A stretch of 58,837 nucleotides of DNA from an uncultured Saccharospirillaceae bacterium (GTDB taxonomy: Bacteria; Bacteroidota; Bacteroidia; Flavobacteriales_D; CAJJDF01). Every line of letters starts with the position of its first letter. The first letter of the stretch is position 1. The notes beneath the pieces are model-generated. The model was given only the letters and a program-made list of their open reading frames with translations, ran no database searches and was not told the origin of the DNA. A program made the position numbers and the translations under genes. The DNA lies in NCBI GenBank assembly GCA_950054195.1, contig CATLPG010000015.1, forward strand, positions 1 to 58,837. The letters run 5' to 3'. Of this stretch, positions 1 through 9,725 are shown one piece after another.

Positions 1-1
1 T

Positions 2-628
2 TTTTTTCTTTACATATTATTACTAATTCTAACTACTTTCTTTTCTAGTTGTAAAGAAAAAGAAAGTCCACATGTACTAGAAAGATTCTACACCTTAGAA
101 GTAACAACCAATGAAGAACCTCTAAAATCATTAAGAAAAAGAAAAGTACCTTTTTTCTACAACTCAATTATTGACCCTTTTCATTTAAAACATAAAACTG
201 GTCTTTCAAAAAGCACCTATGAGTATAAACCTGGAGGCTCTGCTAAAGTTTATCTTCTTAAAAATTTTTCGTTCTCTATGAATACAGCAATCAGAGAAAG
301 AAAAGAGGAATTATCCAAGGCAACACCACTTATCATCCAAAACGATCACCCTACCGACACATTATTTTTAAAATTATTTCAAGGAAAAGCTATTATTATT
401 CAAGAGGCATTGCATAAGCAGAAATGGAAAGATATTGAGCGAATGGCTCAAAGTAAAATGGGGTATTATTATTACAAAGTATACCCTAACGAGTATATTT
501 ACACCAAAATACCTGTTTACCAAGGAAAAATAAAAACAAAAGTACGAGCAAAAGTATACATAAACGACTCCACCATTATCACTACTGGTTCGTTTAACGG
601 AAAAATAAATTATTCTCAAGTACGGTAA
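2..628 (+). CDS. Lipoprotein of unknown function (5' partial)
   Basis: The frame is open from the left edge of the window, so the true start lies outside. The first visible residues are a hydrophobic stretch ending in FFSSC, which reads as the end of a lipoprotein signal peptide with the lipidated Cys encoded at 50-52. The mature part (about 190 residues) is basic and rich in Lys and Tyr, with no domain I recognise. An internal ATG at 278 would remove the lipobox and half the protein, so I do not take it as the start. The gene ends 33 bases before cinA on the same strand. I infer a membrane-anchored periplasmic or surface lipoprotein; function unknown. Confidence 0.7.
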   Translation, partial: FFLYILLLILTTFFSSCKEKESPHVLERFYTLEVTTNEEPLKSLRKRKVPFFYNSIIDPFHLKHKTGLSKSTYEYKPGGSAKVYLLKNFSFSMNTAIRERKEELSKATPLIIQNDHPTDTLFLKLFQGKAIIIQEALHKQKWKDIERMAQSKMGYYYYKVYPNEYIYTKIPVYQGKIKTKVRAKVYINDSTIITTGSFNGKINYSQVR

Positions 629-661
629 ATTAAACTTTACAAAACTTGTGTATATTTAATT

Positions 662-1921
662 ATGATAACACACTTAATTACCATAGGTGATGAGTTACTT
701 ATTGGTCAAACGGTAAATACAAATGCTGCTTGGATAGGTCAACAATTAGCTCTTTTAGGAATTAAAGTAAACTATAGTATAACTATAAGCGACACCAAAA
801 AAGATATTCTTGAAGCATTAGCTTATGCTAATAGTAAAGCCGATTTAGTTTTAATTACTGGAGGATTAGGACCAACAAAGGATGATATCACGAAACAAAC
901 CTTGTGTGAGTTTTTTGACACGAAGCTTGTGCTTAATGTTGAGATAGCAGCTAAAATTGAAGGATACTTTAACGCTATTGGAAAACCATTTTTAGAAGTT
1001 AACCGACAACAAGCCATGTTGCCCGGAAGTTGTGAAATACTTCAAAATGAAGTTGGAACGGCATCTGGCATGTGGTTTACAAAAGATAACACATCATTCA
1101 TCTCTATGCCTGGCGTGCCTTATGAAATGAAACATATTATGGAAACTGGTGTATTGCCTAAAGTAAAAGATACCTTTCAAACAAAAGATCTTTTTCATTA
1201 CACAGTAATGACTCAAGGAATAGGAGAATCCTTTTTAGCAGAAAGAATAAAAGACTGGGAAGACGATTTAAGAGCGAATGACATGGATTTAGCCTACTTA
1301 CCCTCCCCGGGCCTAGTTCGGTTAAGAATTTCCTCTTCTAAAGGCAACAAAGAAGCTGTTACTAAAAAAGCTAAACAGTTATTTGAACTGGTTCCAAAAT
1401 ATGCTTATGGAGTGGAACAACAAACCCTAGCAGAAGTTGTTGGCAACCTTTTAAAGGAAAAAAATAAAACAATCAGCTTTGCTGAGAGTTGTACAGGAGG
1501 TTATCTCTCTCATTTAATAACAGCTACCCCCGGAAGCTCTGCCTATTATGAAGGAAGCATCATCTGCTACTCGTATGATATTAAGGAAAAAGAATTAAAC
1601 GTTCCTTCCTCTATTTTAGTAAACAAAGGAGCAGTGAGTGAGCAAGTTGTTGAAATTTTGAGTGAAGAACTTCTCAAGAAATATAATACAGATTATTCCA
1701 TTGCTATCTCTGGCATAGCAGGACCAGATGGAGGAACAGAGGAAAAACCAGTTGGCACAGTTTGGGTTGCTGTTCGTAATGCAAACAAAGTCGTTACAAA
1801 AAGGTTTACCTTTGGTAATAACAGGGAAAGAAACATCCAAAAATCTGCACTAACTGCACTCAATATGGTTAGGCTATTAATTTTAGAAACAGAATATGAA
1901 TCCTTACCAACAGCTATTTGA
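662..1921 (+). CDS. cinA: CinA-like protein, nicotinamide-nucleotide amidase
   Basis: A 419-residue protein with the usual two-part CinA layout. The N-terminal half is a MoCF/molybdopterin-binding-like domain (TIGDELLIG near the start, LITGGLGPTKDD around residues 65-76). The C-terminal half is the CinA/PncC amidase domain (SFAESCTGG, then AISGIAGPDGG and KPVGTVWVAV). The family deamidates nicotinamide mononucleotide to nicotinate mononucleotide in NAD recycling, and some members hydrolyse ADP-ribose. Length and domain order are typical. The next gene starts inside its last 26 bases, so the two are probably cotranscribed and translationally coupled. Confidence 0.95.
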   Translation: MITHLITIGDELLIGQTVNTNAAWIGQQLALLGIKVNYSITISDTKKDILEALAYANSKADLVLITGGLGPTKDDITKQTLCEFFDTKLVLNVEIAAKIEGYFNAIGKPFLEVNRQQAMLPGSCEILQNEVGTASGMWFTKDNTSFISMPGVPYEMKHIMETGVLPKVKDTFQTKDLFHYTVMTQGIGESFLAERIKDWEDDLRANDMDLAYLPSPGLVRLRISSSKGNKEAVTKKAKQLFELVPKYAYGVEQQTLAEVVGNLLKEKNKTISFAESCTGGYLSHLITATPGSSAYYEGSIICYSYDIKEKELNVPSSILVNKGAVSEQVVEILSEELLKKYNTDYSIAISGIAGPDGGTEEKPVGTVWVAVRNANKVVTKRFTFGNNRERNIQKSALTALNMVRLLILETEYESLPTAI

Positions 1922-3293
1922 AGAACAAAAAAAACATTTTAGAAATCATCTAAAAAACGCTTCTGTTAAAGATCGAATAGGCAAACTAAAGCGTATTCGA
2001 AAATGGATGGCAGATAACGAAGAGTTTATTTGTTCTGAGATAAATAAAGATTTTAAAAAGTGTAAAGAAGAAGTTCTACTTACTGAAATTAAACCAGTTG
2101 TAGATGAAATAAAACACTCTTTAAATTATATCCATCAATGGACTGCTCAAAAACCTGTTGATAAAGGAGGCATTTCTTTTTGGGGTACATCTAGCTATAT
2201 TAAATACGAACCTAAAGGAACAACGTTAATTATAGCTCCCTGGAACTATCCATTTAATTTATGCTTAGGTCCTTTAGTTTCTGCAATTACTGCTGGGTGT
2301 AATGCTATTATTAAACCTTCGGAGCATACACCACATACATCTGCCCTTATTTCTAAACTGATTAAAAATCTTTTTAAAGAAGAAGAGTTTGCAGTAATTA
2401 CTGGAGATTATACAGTTTCTCAAGATTTACTTAAACTTCCTTTTGATCATATTTTCTTTACTGGTAGTCCGCAAGTTGGAAAAATAATAATGAAAGCAGC
2501 TGCTGAGCATCTAACTTCTGTTACACTAGAACTTGGAGGCAGAAACCCATTGATTTTCGACAAAACAGGAGATGTTAAGGATGCTGCTAGTAAAATTATA
2601 TGGGGGAAATACATGAATGCCGGACAAACATGCATCTCTATTAACTACCTCTATGTGCACGAATCAAAACAAGAAGCCTTAATAGCTGAACTAAAAAATC
2701 AGCTAGAAAAAATCTATCAAAATGGTGATTTAGATTATACACACATTGTTAATAGCAATCACTATAACAGAATAAAAAACCTAGTTGAAGAAACAATTAG
2801 CCAAGGAGCTGAAGCAGTATCTGGAAATACTTACCGTGACGAAGACAATTACATAGCTCCAACTATTTTAAAAAATGTAACGATTGATCACCCTATTTTC
2901 CAAGAGGAAATATTTGGACCTGTATTACCAATTATCACCTATACTGATACTGATCAAATGTTAGGAGTTGTGAATGAAGTAGAGAAACCTTTGTCCCTCT
3001 ACATTTTTTCAAAATCAACAAAAAACACAAACTATATTATTAATAATACTTCAGCGGGTTCAACTGTTATTAATGATACAACGATACAGTTTGCTCAACC
3101 AAACTTGCCTTTTGGAGGTGTTAACCATAGTGGCATTGGAAAAGCTCATGGAGAATATGGTTTCCTTGCTTTTTCTAATGAACGAGCAGTACTAAAGCAA
3201 CGATTGGGCTTTACAATGGCTAAATTAGCATATCCTCCGTACACATCTAAATTTAAGAAGTGGTTAATTAGGTTTGTAACCTGGAGAATATAG
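1896..3293 (+). CDS. NAD(P)-dependent aldehyde dehydrogenase, ALDH3-like
   Basis: A 465-residue aldehyde dehydrogenase that oxidises an aldehyde to the carboxylate. The Rossmann substrate entry motif APWNYPFNL is present, the general base is Glu212 in LELGG, and the catalytic nucleophile is Cys246 in GQTCIS. The C-terminal region carries EEIFGPVLP and LPFGGVNHSG. The last 30 residues are basic and amphipathic (FKKWLIRFVTWRI), as in membrane-associated fatty-aldehyde dehydrogenases of the ALDH3 group. Together with the overall length this favours a medium- or long-chain aldehyde substrate, but that is inference. The start at 1896 lies inside cinA and gives the full N-terminal helix of the family. 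Confidence 0.93.
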   Translation: MNPYQQLFEEQKKHFRNHLKNASVKDRIGKLKRIRKWMADNEEFICSEINKDFKKCKEEVLLTEIKPVVDEIKHSLNYIHQWTAQKPVDKGGISFWGTSSYIKYEPKGTTLIIAPWNYPFNLCLGPLVSAITAGCNAIIKPSEHTPHTSALISKLIKNLFKEEEFAVITGDYTVSQDLLKLPFDHIFFTGSPQVGKIIMKAAAEHLTSVTLELGGRNPLIFDKTGDVKDAASKIIWGKYMNAGQTCISINYLYVHESKQEALIAELKNQLEKIYQNGDLDYTHIVNSNHYNRIKNLVEETISQGAEAVSGNTYRDEDNYIAPTILKNVTIDHPIFQEEIFGPVLPIITYTDTDQMLGVVNEVEKPLSLYIFSKSTKNTNYIINNTSAGSTVINDTTIQFAQPNLPFGGVNHSGIGKAHGEYGFLAFSNERAVLKQRLGFTMAKLAYPPYTSKFKKWLIRFVTWRI

Positions 3294-3294
3294 C

Positions 3295-3314
3295 AACTAA
3301 TTTTTTAGTTTTTT
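3295..3314. terminator. Weak hairpin between convergent genes
   Basis: AACTAA (3295-3300) and TTAGTT (3305-3310) pair around a TTTT loop and are followed by more T residues on the + strand. The stem is only 6 bp and AT-rich. It sits in the 3-base gap and at the end of the minus-strand gene, where a shared terminator would be expected. Confidence 0.35.
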
Positions 3315-3938
3315 GTGTGAACCATCACAGGTTGGCATTCGATTAGATAACCCACACACGCAATCATGAAAACCATAGCCTTTCATAATTCGTGGAGTGT
3401 ACTTTTTAATTCTGTCTGTTCTTGTTTTAGCTTGTTTAGCTCCAGAAAAATAAAGTAAATATCCTTTTTGTCGTCCTTGTGTTAACGCATAAAATGCTTG
3501 TTTTAGTGAATCATCTTTTTTAAATGCTGCTGTAAGTTCTTCAGGCACCCCATATTCATCAGCAGATTTATACTCAATAGTTAACCCTTTTTCTTCTACT
3601 TGGATAGCTTCTTTAATATATGCCTTTATTGTTTCCTCATGCTTGATCACATCATCAACGCTAGTAAAACAAAACATTTTTGTAGCTTGAGAGTTTTCAC
3701 CAGGACTTTTTAATAGCTTTTTCTCGTCTTTTAATAATGTTCCTTTAAAAAAGCTCAATGTGCAGTAGTCTTTAAATGCACCAATAATGGCTATATTTTT
3801 ACCCTTATGTGTATAACATGGACTTTTCCATTTATACTCTTCCTTAAGATTCGTGTTGGATAAAACAGCCCTTAAACCATTCATTTCATCTTTCCATAGA
3901 GGAGCATTATCAAAAAATTCCTCAATTGGGTTACTCAT
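3297..3938 (-). CDS. YdeI/DUF1801-like protein with C-terminal CDGSH iron-sulfur motif
   Basis: A 213-residue protein. Residues 1 to about 185 resemble the YdeI/OmpD-associated (DUF1801-type) family: EFFDNAPLWKDEMNGLR near the start, FFKGTLLKD in the middle, and the basic segment SGAKQAKTRTDRIKKY typical of its end. The last 25 residues then match the CDGSH zinc-finger-like motif exactly: C-x-C-x2-S-x3-P-x-C-D-G-S-H, in CVCGLSNRMPTCDGSH. In known CDGSH proteins the three Cys and the His bind a 2Fe-2S cluster, so this protein is predicted to carry one. It is the last gene of a four-gene minus-strand operon, 2 bases after the second metalloprotease. Its role is unknown; redox or stress functions are only inferred. 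Confidence 0.85.
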   Translation of the reverse strand: MSNPIEEFFDNAPLWKDEMNGLRAVLSNTNLKEEYKWKSPCYTHKGKNIAIIGAFKDYCTLSFFKGTLLKDEKKLLKSPGENSQATKMFCFTSVDDVIKHEETIKAYIKEAIQVEEKGLTIEYKSADEYGVPEELTAAFKKDDSLKQAFYALTQGRQKGYLLYFSGAKQAKTRTDRIKKYTPRIMKGYGFHDCVCGLSNRMPTCDGSHKKLKN

Positions 3939-3940
3939 AA

Positions 3941-5035
3941 TTATTGCTTTATAAACTTACTTCTAGAAAAGCCTCCTGATTCATAAGAAACATGAATCGT
4001 ATAAACTCCATTAACCAAATGTTGAAGCGATACATGTTCATTTAAACTTCCCTTACCTTGTTTATGAAAAACTTCCTTTTGAGAAATATCATAAATGGTA
4101 ATAAACTCTATTAATTCATTCGCTTGAACCGTTAAATGATCACTAGCAGGGTTTGGATAAATAGTAATTTCTTTCAGTTGATTTTCATCTAAAGAAGCTG
4201 GAGCAGCACACATTAAATAATCCCTTGAGGTTGTTGCGTAATAACGCACACGACTTTTTTGATCTTCAGTAAATTCATAAGCACACTCAGAAGGGGCATA
4301 ACTCATAAGGTTTGATACCATAGGCATATAAAAATCTCCATTTGCATCAGTTTCTGTACCCGTATAATTACAATCAAAATCTACATTATTTGGTCCTAGG
4401 TAAGGATCGGCTGGTGTATCACAACATCTGTCGCCAGCAAAAGAACAATTACTCCTATCTACTAATTCTCCAAAAGCGTGTGTATGATAAAGACCAAGAT
4501 AATGACCTAATTCATGTGCAAAAGTTGCTCCATCAGCTGTACATCCATTTTGCATCATCACTAAATCTCCCGCCCATGGAAAGTAGGCATACCCACATAA
4601 TGGGTCACCAGAAGAAGACTCCAGTGTTCGAACAAAAAACACATTTATAGTATTCGGTACTAGGTATGGTGTTAACTGATTTTCTTCATTATCCCTAAAA
4701 TCCCATAACTCAGTATCATTTATGTATTCAATATCACCACAGATAAAAAACTCAATGTCCATAAATGCATATTGAGCATTCATAGTATCTACTGCATTAT
4801 ATAGTATTGTTGTATTTAATCCTCCAAAACCAAATTCGTGCTGAATAATATGAATCGATAAGGGCAATAAAATATCAGGTTCACTCCGTAAACTATTGTC
4901 ATTAATTAAAAATTGATCAAAAGCCTCTTGAGAAAAATTTGGTTCTATTTGATCTTTTGTTCCACATGCTTTTTCTTGAGAGAAAGCATATAAATGAAAA
5001 CAAAGGAAGAATATGATTAAACTAACTCTTTTCAT
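3941..5035 (-). CDS. Secreted M43-family zinc metalloprotease with T9SS sorting domain
   Basis: A 364-residue preproprotein. It has a signal peptide (hydrophobic core ending near FSQEKACG), then a cytophagalysin/pappalysin-type M43 catalytic domain. The zinc site HELGHYLGLYH lies around residues 173-183 (HExxHxxGxxH), and the Met-turn stretch NLMSYAPSEC follows. The final 75 residues form a T9SS type A C-terminal signal (ITIYPNPASDHLTV at its start, ending in SRSKFIKQ), so the enzyme is exported across the outer membrane and its tail removed or attached to the surface. It is a tandem paralogue of the gene at 5038-6138, from which it is separated by 2 bases. Substrate unknown. Confidence 0.93.
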   Translation of the reverse strand: MKRVSLIIFFLCFHLYAFSQEKACGTKDQIEPNFSQEAFDQFLINDNSLRSEPDILLPLSIHIIQHEFGFGGLNTTILYNAVDTMNAQYAFMDIEFFICGDIEYINDTELWDFRDNEENQLTPYLVPNTINVFFVRTLESSSGDPLCGYAYFPWAGDLVMMQNGCTADGATFAHELGHYLGLYHTHAFGELVDRSNCSFAGDRCCDTPADPYLGPNNVDFDCNYTGTETDANGDFYMPMVSNLMSYAPSECAYEFTEDQKSRVRYYATTSRDYLMCAAPASLDENQLKEITIYPNPASDHLTVQANELIEFITIYDISQKEVFHKQGKGSLNEHVSLQHLVNGVYTIHVSYESGGFSRSKFIKQ

Positions 5036-5037
5036 CT

Positions 5038-6138
5038 TTAAATTTTTACAAAACGCTTAGATACTACTCTCCCATCGGTTAAGGATATCTTCATAACAAA
5101 AGTACCTCTAGTTAGTTCATCAACATCTATTGATGTGTTTAAAGCTGTTAAACCATTGTTACTTATTAGCAGCTTTAATGATAAATCAAACACCTCAACT
5201 TTTTCGATAGCCCATTCGGATTGAATATTAACTTTATTTGTAACTGGATTTGGATATAGTTTAATACTGTTAAGCAAGTTATCCTCATCAATACTACTCA
5301 CGCTACAATTAAAATAGTTACGTTCAGTTGAAGCGTAAAACCTTGCTCTGTTTGTTTGATCGGTAGTAAATGTATTTCTGCATTCTGCTGGAGCATAACT
5401 CATGATATTCTCTACCATTGGCATGTATGAATTACCATTAAAATCTGTTTCTGTACCTATGTACTCACAGTTTTGATTGACGTTATTATTATCTAACGTT
5501 GGATCCGCAGGAGTATCACAGCATTCATCCCCCGCAAAGGAGCAATTTACTCGATTAACTAATTCTCCAGGGCTATGGGTGTGAAGTAATCCAAAGTAGT
5601 GTCCTAATTCATGCGATAATGTTGCTCCATTAGCTGTACATCCATTATTCATTACTATAAAGTCATTGGTTGACCATGGAAAATTTGAATAACCACATAA
5701 ACCTGTACTGCCACTTGTTACTTCACGAGCAAAAAAGATGTTAATAGTATTTGGTATTAAATAAGGCATTAGTTCGTTTTCCTCTTGCGAACGATCAAAA
5801 TCCCATAAATCTGTGCGATCAATATAGTTTATAGGTCCGCATAAATAAAACTCAATTCCTAGAGGAGCGTATCTTGCGTTCATTGTGTCAATAGCTCTTT
5901 CTAAGATAGAACTGTTTAATCCTCCAAAACCTAAATCATGCTGAAAAACATGAGCCGAAATTGGATAAACATAATCTGCTGATGATCGTGTTGCTGCTTC
6001 TGCTTGTAAAAATTGCATTAATTTTTCTTGTGAAAAATTTGCGTCTCTATATTGTTCCGTTCCACATGGTTTTTGGCTATAAGCCAACGAACTCAACAAA
6101 AGTGTCCCCCCTATTAATATTTTCTTCCCTACTATCAT
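5038..6138 (-). CDS. Secreted M43-family zinc metalloprotease with T9SS sorting domain (paralogue)
   Basis: A 366-residue protein colinear with its neighbour at 3941-5035. It has a signal peptide ending near LAYSQKPCG, an M43 domain with zinc site HELGHYFGLLH around residues 176-186, the Met-turn stretch NIMSYAPAEC, and a T9SS C-terminal domain (IKLYPNPVTNKVNIQ, ending in SKRFVKI). The two proteins share most of their cysteines and the motif GDECCDTPADP / GDRCCDTPADP, so they arose by tandem duplication. It lies 12 bases after the large adhesin gene and is probably cotranscribed with it. Processing of that adhesin is one possible role, without direct evidence. Confidence 0.93.
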   Translation of the reverse strand: MIVGKKILIGGTLLLSSLAYSQKPCGTEQYRDANFSQEKLMQFLQAEAATRSSADYVYPISAHVFQHDLGFGGLNSSILERAIDTMNARYAPLGIEFYLCGPINYIDRTDLWDFDRSQEENELMPYLIPNTINIFFAREVTSGSTGLCGYSNFPWSTNDFIVMNNGCTANGATLSHELGHYFGLLHTHSPGELVNRVNCSFAGDECCDTPADPTLDNNNVNQNCEYIGTETDFNGNSYMPMVENIMSYAPAECRNTFTTDQTNRARFYASTERNYFNCSVSSIDEDNLLNSIKLYPNPVTNKVNIQSEWAIEKVEVFDLSLKLLISNNGLTALNTSIDVDELTRGTFVMKISLTDGRVVSKRFVKI

Positions 6139-6150
6139 AACCCTCTAATA

Positions 6151-9100
6151 TTATCTAATCAAATTAATATGCCCATCTCTATATTTAATTGGAATCGTCC
6201 CTTTTACTCGGTATCGCATGATATAAGCATATGTTTCTGCCTCGTTTATTCCTCCTCTATATTCACCATCCCAGGCTGTTTCTCCTTGAACAGTGCTTGT
6301 ACTTGTATAAACTAAAATTCCTTGTCTACTATATATACGAAGCTCAAACAAATCTAGTTCGCATGAAAATTGAGGAATTAAAACTTCATTAATACCATTA
6401 CCATTAGGTGTAAAGGCATTTGGCAGATAAACATCACATGAACAGTCGGACTCAGTAACTAACAATGTATCACTATCAGCTCCGCATCCATTAGTGAGTG
6501 TAACTATATATTCCCCAAAATCAGTAATATATCTTGATTGAAAAATTGTGCTATCATCCCATACATATGAAACTCCTGGAGTTGTTACATCAACAACAAA
6601 TCCCTCTCCTTCACAGATAGCGGTATCATTTCCTAAGTTTGCTACTGGTGTGTATTCGTAAGAAATAGTAATATCATCTTGCTTCATACAATTACCTACT
6701 GTAACTGTTGCTGTATAAGTTCCTGCACCTGTTACTTGAAACACACTGTCCATAGATCCCGTATTCCATTGATAACTACTCGCACCACTTGTTCGTATAT
6801 CTAATAGCAGTATATCGTCATTACATAATGTGGTGTCATTTCCTAGATCTAAAGGAAAAATTGTATAGTCCACATTAATTGTATCCCTTACGATGCATCC
6901 GTTTTGATCTACCTCCACATGATATTCTCCTGCTGAAGTAACAGTATAAGTAGGTTGGGAGCTATTATCTTGCCAAGTATAAATACCATTTGGAACAGTT
7001 GCATCCAGTATTAATTGTTCATTTTCACAAAGTGTAGTATCATTTCCTAACTCAATTGAAGCTCCATTTACGTAAGTAACCTCTAAAGAATCTATTGTAG
7101 AGCAACTACCTATACTTACTTCTACGATATAATTTCCTGTTGTATCAACAAAGTAGGTAGCATTTGTACTTGCATCTTGCCATTCGTACGATGCATTTGG
7201 AGTTGTTGCGTCTAAAGTTAGTGTTTGACCAATACAAAGTATGGTATCGTTACCTAATATATCGTCAGTAATATCAAATTCATCGATAAATACGGTTATG
7301 CTATCTCTACAGCCACTAGCGTTATCTTCTACAGCAATAGAGTATGTTCCTCTTGCCAGGTTTTTAATGTTTAAGGTAGCAACTACTGTTCCATCTAGGT
7401 ATCTAGTATATGATCCTGATCCTCCAGTTATAAATAAGCCTGAAATTGCTCCAGTATTGTTGCCACAAGAATCAGATGTAAGTGTTTTGAAAGTAGTATC
7501 TAACTGTGGTACATCACTACCCTCTACCACTATGTTGCTTACTGTATCTGCACAACCAACTGAATCGTTAGCTATTAACTCTAGTGTTGTGCCTTGTAAT
7601 CCCGTTGTATCAAGATTAGTTGTAGGAGTTCCATTCCAAAAATAAGAGAGATTTCCTAAGCCTCCACTAACTGTTATTCCAGTAACTGAGCCATCCATTC
7701 CTGCACATGATTCATCTTGAATAACCATAGCTGAAGTATCAATTGTAATTGGAGATGAAACAGTAATTCGAATACTATCTTTAAACGGTATTCCACATCC
7801 TCCAAAGTAATACGTTGTTGTAGATGTTAAAATAGGTGTTGTAAATGAATTACCCGTATGAATAGGTGTTTGAGAAAAATAACTATCGAACCATTCTAGC
7901 TGACCAGTACCTGTTGGTAATGCTCCTGAAATTATTGGATTTAAAGTTACACTAGCTCCACCACAGATGGTTGTATCATTTCCGTAGAAGTGATAATTTT
8001 TTGGCAAGGTTTGGATTAAACCACTATCTCCAGATGAAGCTCCATTTTCTGGGAATTCAGTTAATCCATCTGAGTTTGTAGTTCCATTAACGCCTCCAGA
8101 AACATCAAAATTCCAAGAACCAGTATTAGAAACACCTATGTAACCACCTCCACCACCTCCACCAGTACCTTGAGCTTCTGTAGTATTAGCAAATAGTCCA
8201 ACATCTATAACTTGGCTCCCTCCTTCCCCACCTCTAGCGTAAAGGTTAGTACCTGTAATGTTTCCTGCTGAAGTTACAACTATTGTGCCTCCGGCACCTC
8301 CTCCTCCACTACCATCAATATTTCTAATCTCTCCTATTCCAGCTGTAGCTTGATCGGAGCCAAAACCTTCATTACCATTGGCTATTAAGTTATTAGCTAT
8401 TACATCTCCAAACGTATGTAGAATAATAATACCTGCTGCATTTCCTCCTGAACCGCCTTCCCCATCGTTTTGGTGTCCTGCTCCTCCTGCTCCTCCAAAA
8501 AAAATCCTTCCAGTTGAATAGTCTAAGGGCCTACCTCCTGTTCCGCCATAAGCATTACGTAAGTGACCTCCCCATGCACCATCCCCTGGTGGAGTAGTTA
8601 GAGCATTTTCATCATTTTGACTAAAGCAATAGCCTCCTTTTCCACCTCCACTTGATCTAGTATTTGATAAACCTGGTTGCTCTAAATTCCATGCTGGTGA
8701 AGAGCTTGTTACGCCAAAACCTGTCCAAGCAACTCCACTTGATGCATTTGCTCCTCCTGCTCCTCCTGCATTGTGGGCATTTCCAGCCCCTCCTCCATTT
8801 GCTGGAGCAGCTCTTCCAAACTCTCCTCCGTAAATATCATATTCACTCTGATATCCAGCTATACTCTCCCCTTTTTCGCCTCCATAATCTTCAGTTGTAC
8901 CTGTCCAAGTTGGTTGAAAGCCTCCAGTATTTATATTAATTATACCTCCTCTAAATCCTTTTCCTGAAACATCTACTTGTCCTGTTATATTGGTAGTCCC
9001 TAAAACCTCAACTACCACAATTCCGCCTGTGTTACCATCCCAATCGTCACAGGTTAATGTGCCCGCTACATCTAATGATTGATACCTAGGCACTCTAACA

Positions 9101-9552
9101 ACCATAACTTTTTCGTTAACACCAGAAACAGTATGATCAAAAGTTAGGGGACACGTTAATGTAATTTGATTTCCTGATACTGAAAGTACTTCAGCAAATT
9201 CTCTTAATCCAACGTTATTGTAATTTAATATATCTCCCCATGTAATGTCTTGTGGATCTGCTCGAGTTGGATCTATTGTATTGATTGAACCATTTATTTG
9301 AGCTCCTTGAGCATTATAGATGAGTAATAAATCTCCGGGAGCTAATGCCGCAGAAAACCTTCCATTTAAATTAAAACTAGATGATTGAACAGTTATTATA
9401 GAAGTGCCGGCTGATGCATCAGCAGTTAAATATGAGTATTCATTAACTATTTCTGTACCAGCGATTGATTTTGCACCATCCTTACCTCGTTGTGAGAGCA
9501 TTTGGTTACTAAACGTGCAAAATATTAATAATAAACTTAAAATTCTTACCAT
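6151..9552 (-). CDS. Large glycine-rich surface protein with gliding-motility-type C-terminal domain
   Basis: A 1133-residue secreted protein. After a signal peptide come a region of beta-strand character and then a long glycine-rich stretch (roughly residues 215-480) with runs such as GGGAGNAHNAGGAGGA. This is followed by Ig/PKD-like repeats (roughly 760-1030) marked by the recurring phrase LGNDTxLC, and a C-terminal T9SS type B (gliding-motility-associated) domain starting at VYLPNAFTPNGNGINE. The family is exported by T9SS and attached to the cell surface, where members act in adhesion or gliding. It is the first gene of the four-gene operon that includes two metalloproteases. The short open frames on the opposite strand here are shadows of the biased glycine codons. 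Confidence 0.9.
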   Translation of the reverse strand: MVRILSLLLIFCTFSNQMLSQRGKDGAKSIAGTEIVNEYSYLTADASAGTSIITVQSSSFNLNGRFSAALAPGDLLLIYNAQGAQINGSINTIDPTRADPQDITWGDILNYNNVGLREFAEVLSVSGNQITLTCPLTFDHTVSGVNEKVMVVRVPRYQSLDVAGTLTCDDWDGNTGGIVVVEVLGTTNITGQVDVSGKGFRGGIININTGGFQPTWTGTTEDYGGEKGESIAGYQSEYDIYGGEFGRAAPANGGGAGNAHNAGGAGGANASSGVAWTGFGVTSSSPAWNLEQPGLSNTRSSGGGKGGYCFSQNDENALTTPPGDGAWGGHLRNAYGGTGGRPLDYSTGRIFFGGAGGAGHQNDGEGGSGGNAAGIIILHTFGDVIANNLIANGNEGFGSDQATAGIGEIRNIDGSGGGGAGGTIVVTSAGNITGTNLYARGGEGGSQVIDVGLFANTTEAQGTGGGGGGGYIGVSNTGSWNFDVSGGVNGTTNSDGLTEFPENGASSGDSGLIQTLPKNYHFYGNDTTICGGASVTLNPIISGALPTGTGQLEWFDSYFSQTPIHTGNSFTTPILTSTTTYYFGGCGIPFKDSIRITVSSPITIDTSAMVIQDESCAGMDGSVTGITVSGGLGNLSYFWNGTPTTNLDTTGLQGTTLELIANDSVGCADTVSNIVVEGSDVPQLDTTFKTLTSDSCGNNTGAISGLFITGGSGSYTRYLDGTVVATLNIKNLARGTYSIAVEDNASGCRDSITVFIDEFDITDDILGNDTILCIGQTLTLDATTPNASYEWQDASTNATYFVDTTGNYIVEVSIGSCSTIDSLEVTYVNGASIELGNDTTLCENEQLILDATVPNGIYTWQDNSSQPTYTVTSAGEYHVEVDQNGCIVRDTINVDYTIFPLDLGNDTTLCNDDILLLDIRTSGASSYQWNTGSMDSVFQVTGAGTYTATVTVGNCMKQDDITISYEYTPVANLGNDTAICEGEGFVVDVTTPGVSYVWDDSTIFQSRYITDFGEYIVTLTNGCGADSDTLLVTESDCSCDVYLPNAFTPNGNGINEVLIPQFSCELDLFELRIYSRQGILVYTSTSTVQGETAWDGEYRGGINEAETYAYIMRYRVKGTIPIKYRDGHINLIR

Positions 9553-9725
9553 CTTGTATGCTAAAATAGTGGCTTTCCCCTATAATTACAATTAAAACTA
9601 CTGCTGTAACGTACAAAAAATTAAAAAGATGCCTTACTACCAGTATCAAGTTACCTTTCGGTTAAATTTAAAAATAAACGGTAGTTGCTAGTAAAAAGTT
9701 TTTTACTAAATATTATCCCTGCTTC

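Noticed and set aside
8664-8967. Open frames on the + strand opposite the glycine-rich adhesin
   Set aside because: They are Leu/Ser/Cys-rich shadows of Gly codons and lack any start context; the minus-strand gene explains the region.
9689-9708. TAGTAAAAA/TTTTTACTA hairpin after the propeller gene as a terminator
   Set aside because: The loop is only two bases and the stem is nearly all A/T, with no U tract on the minus strand, so I cannot support it as a terminator.
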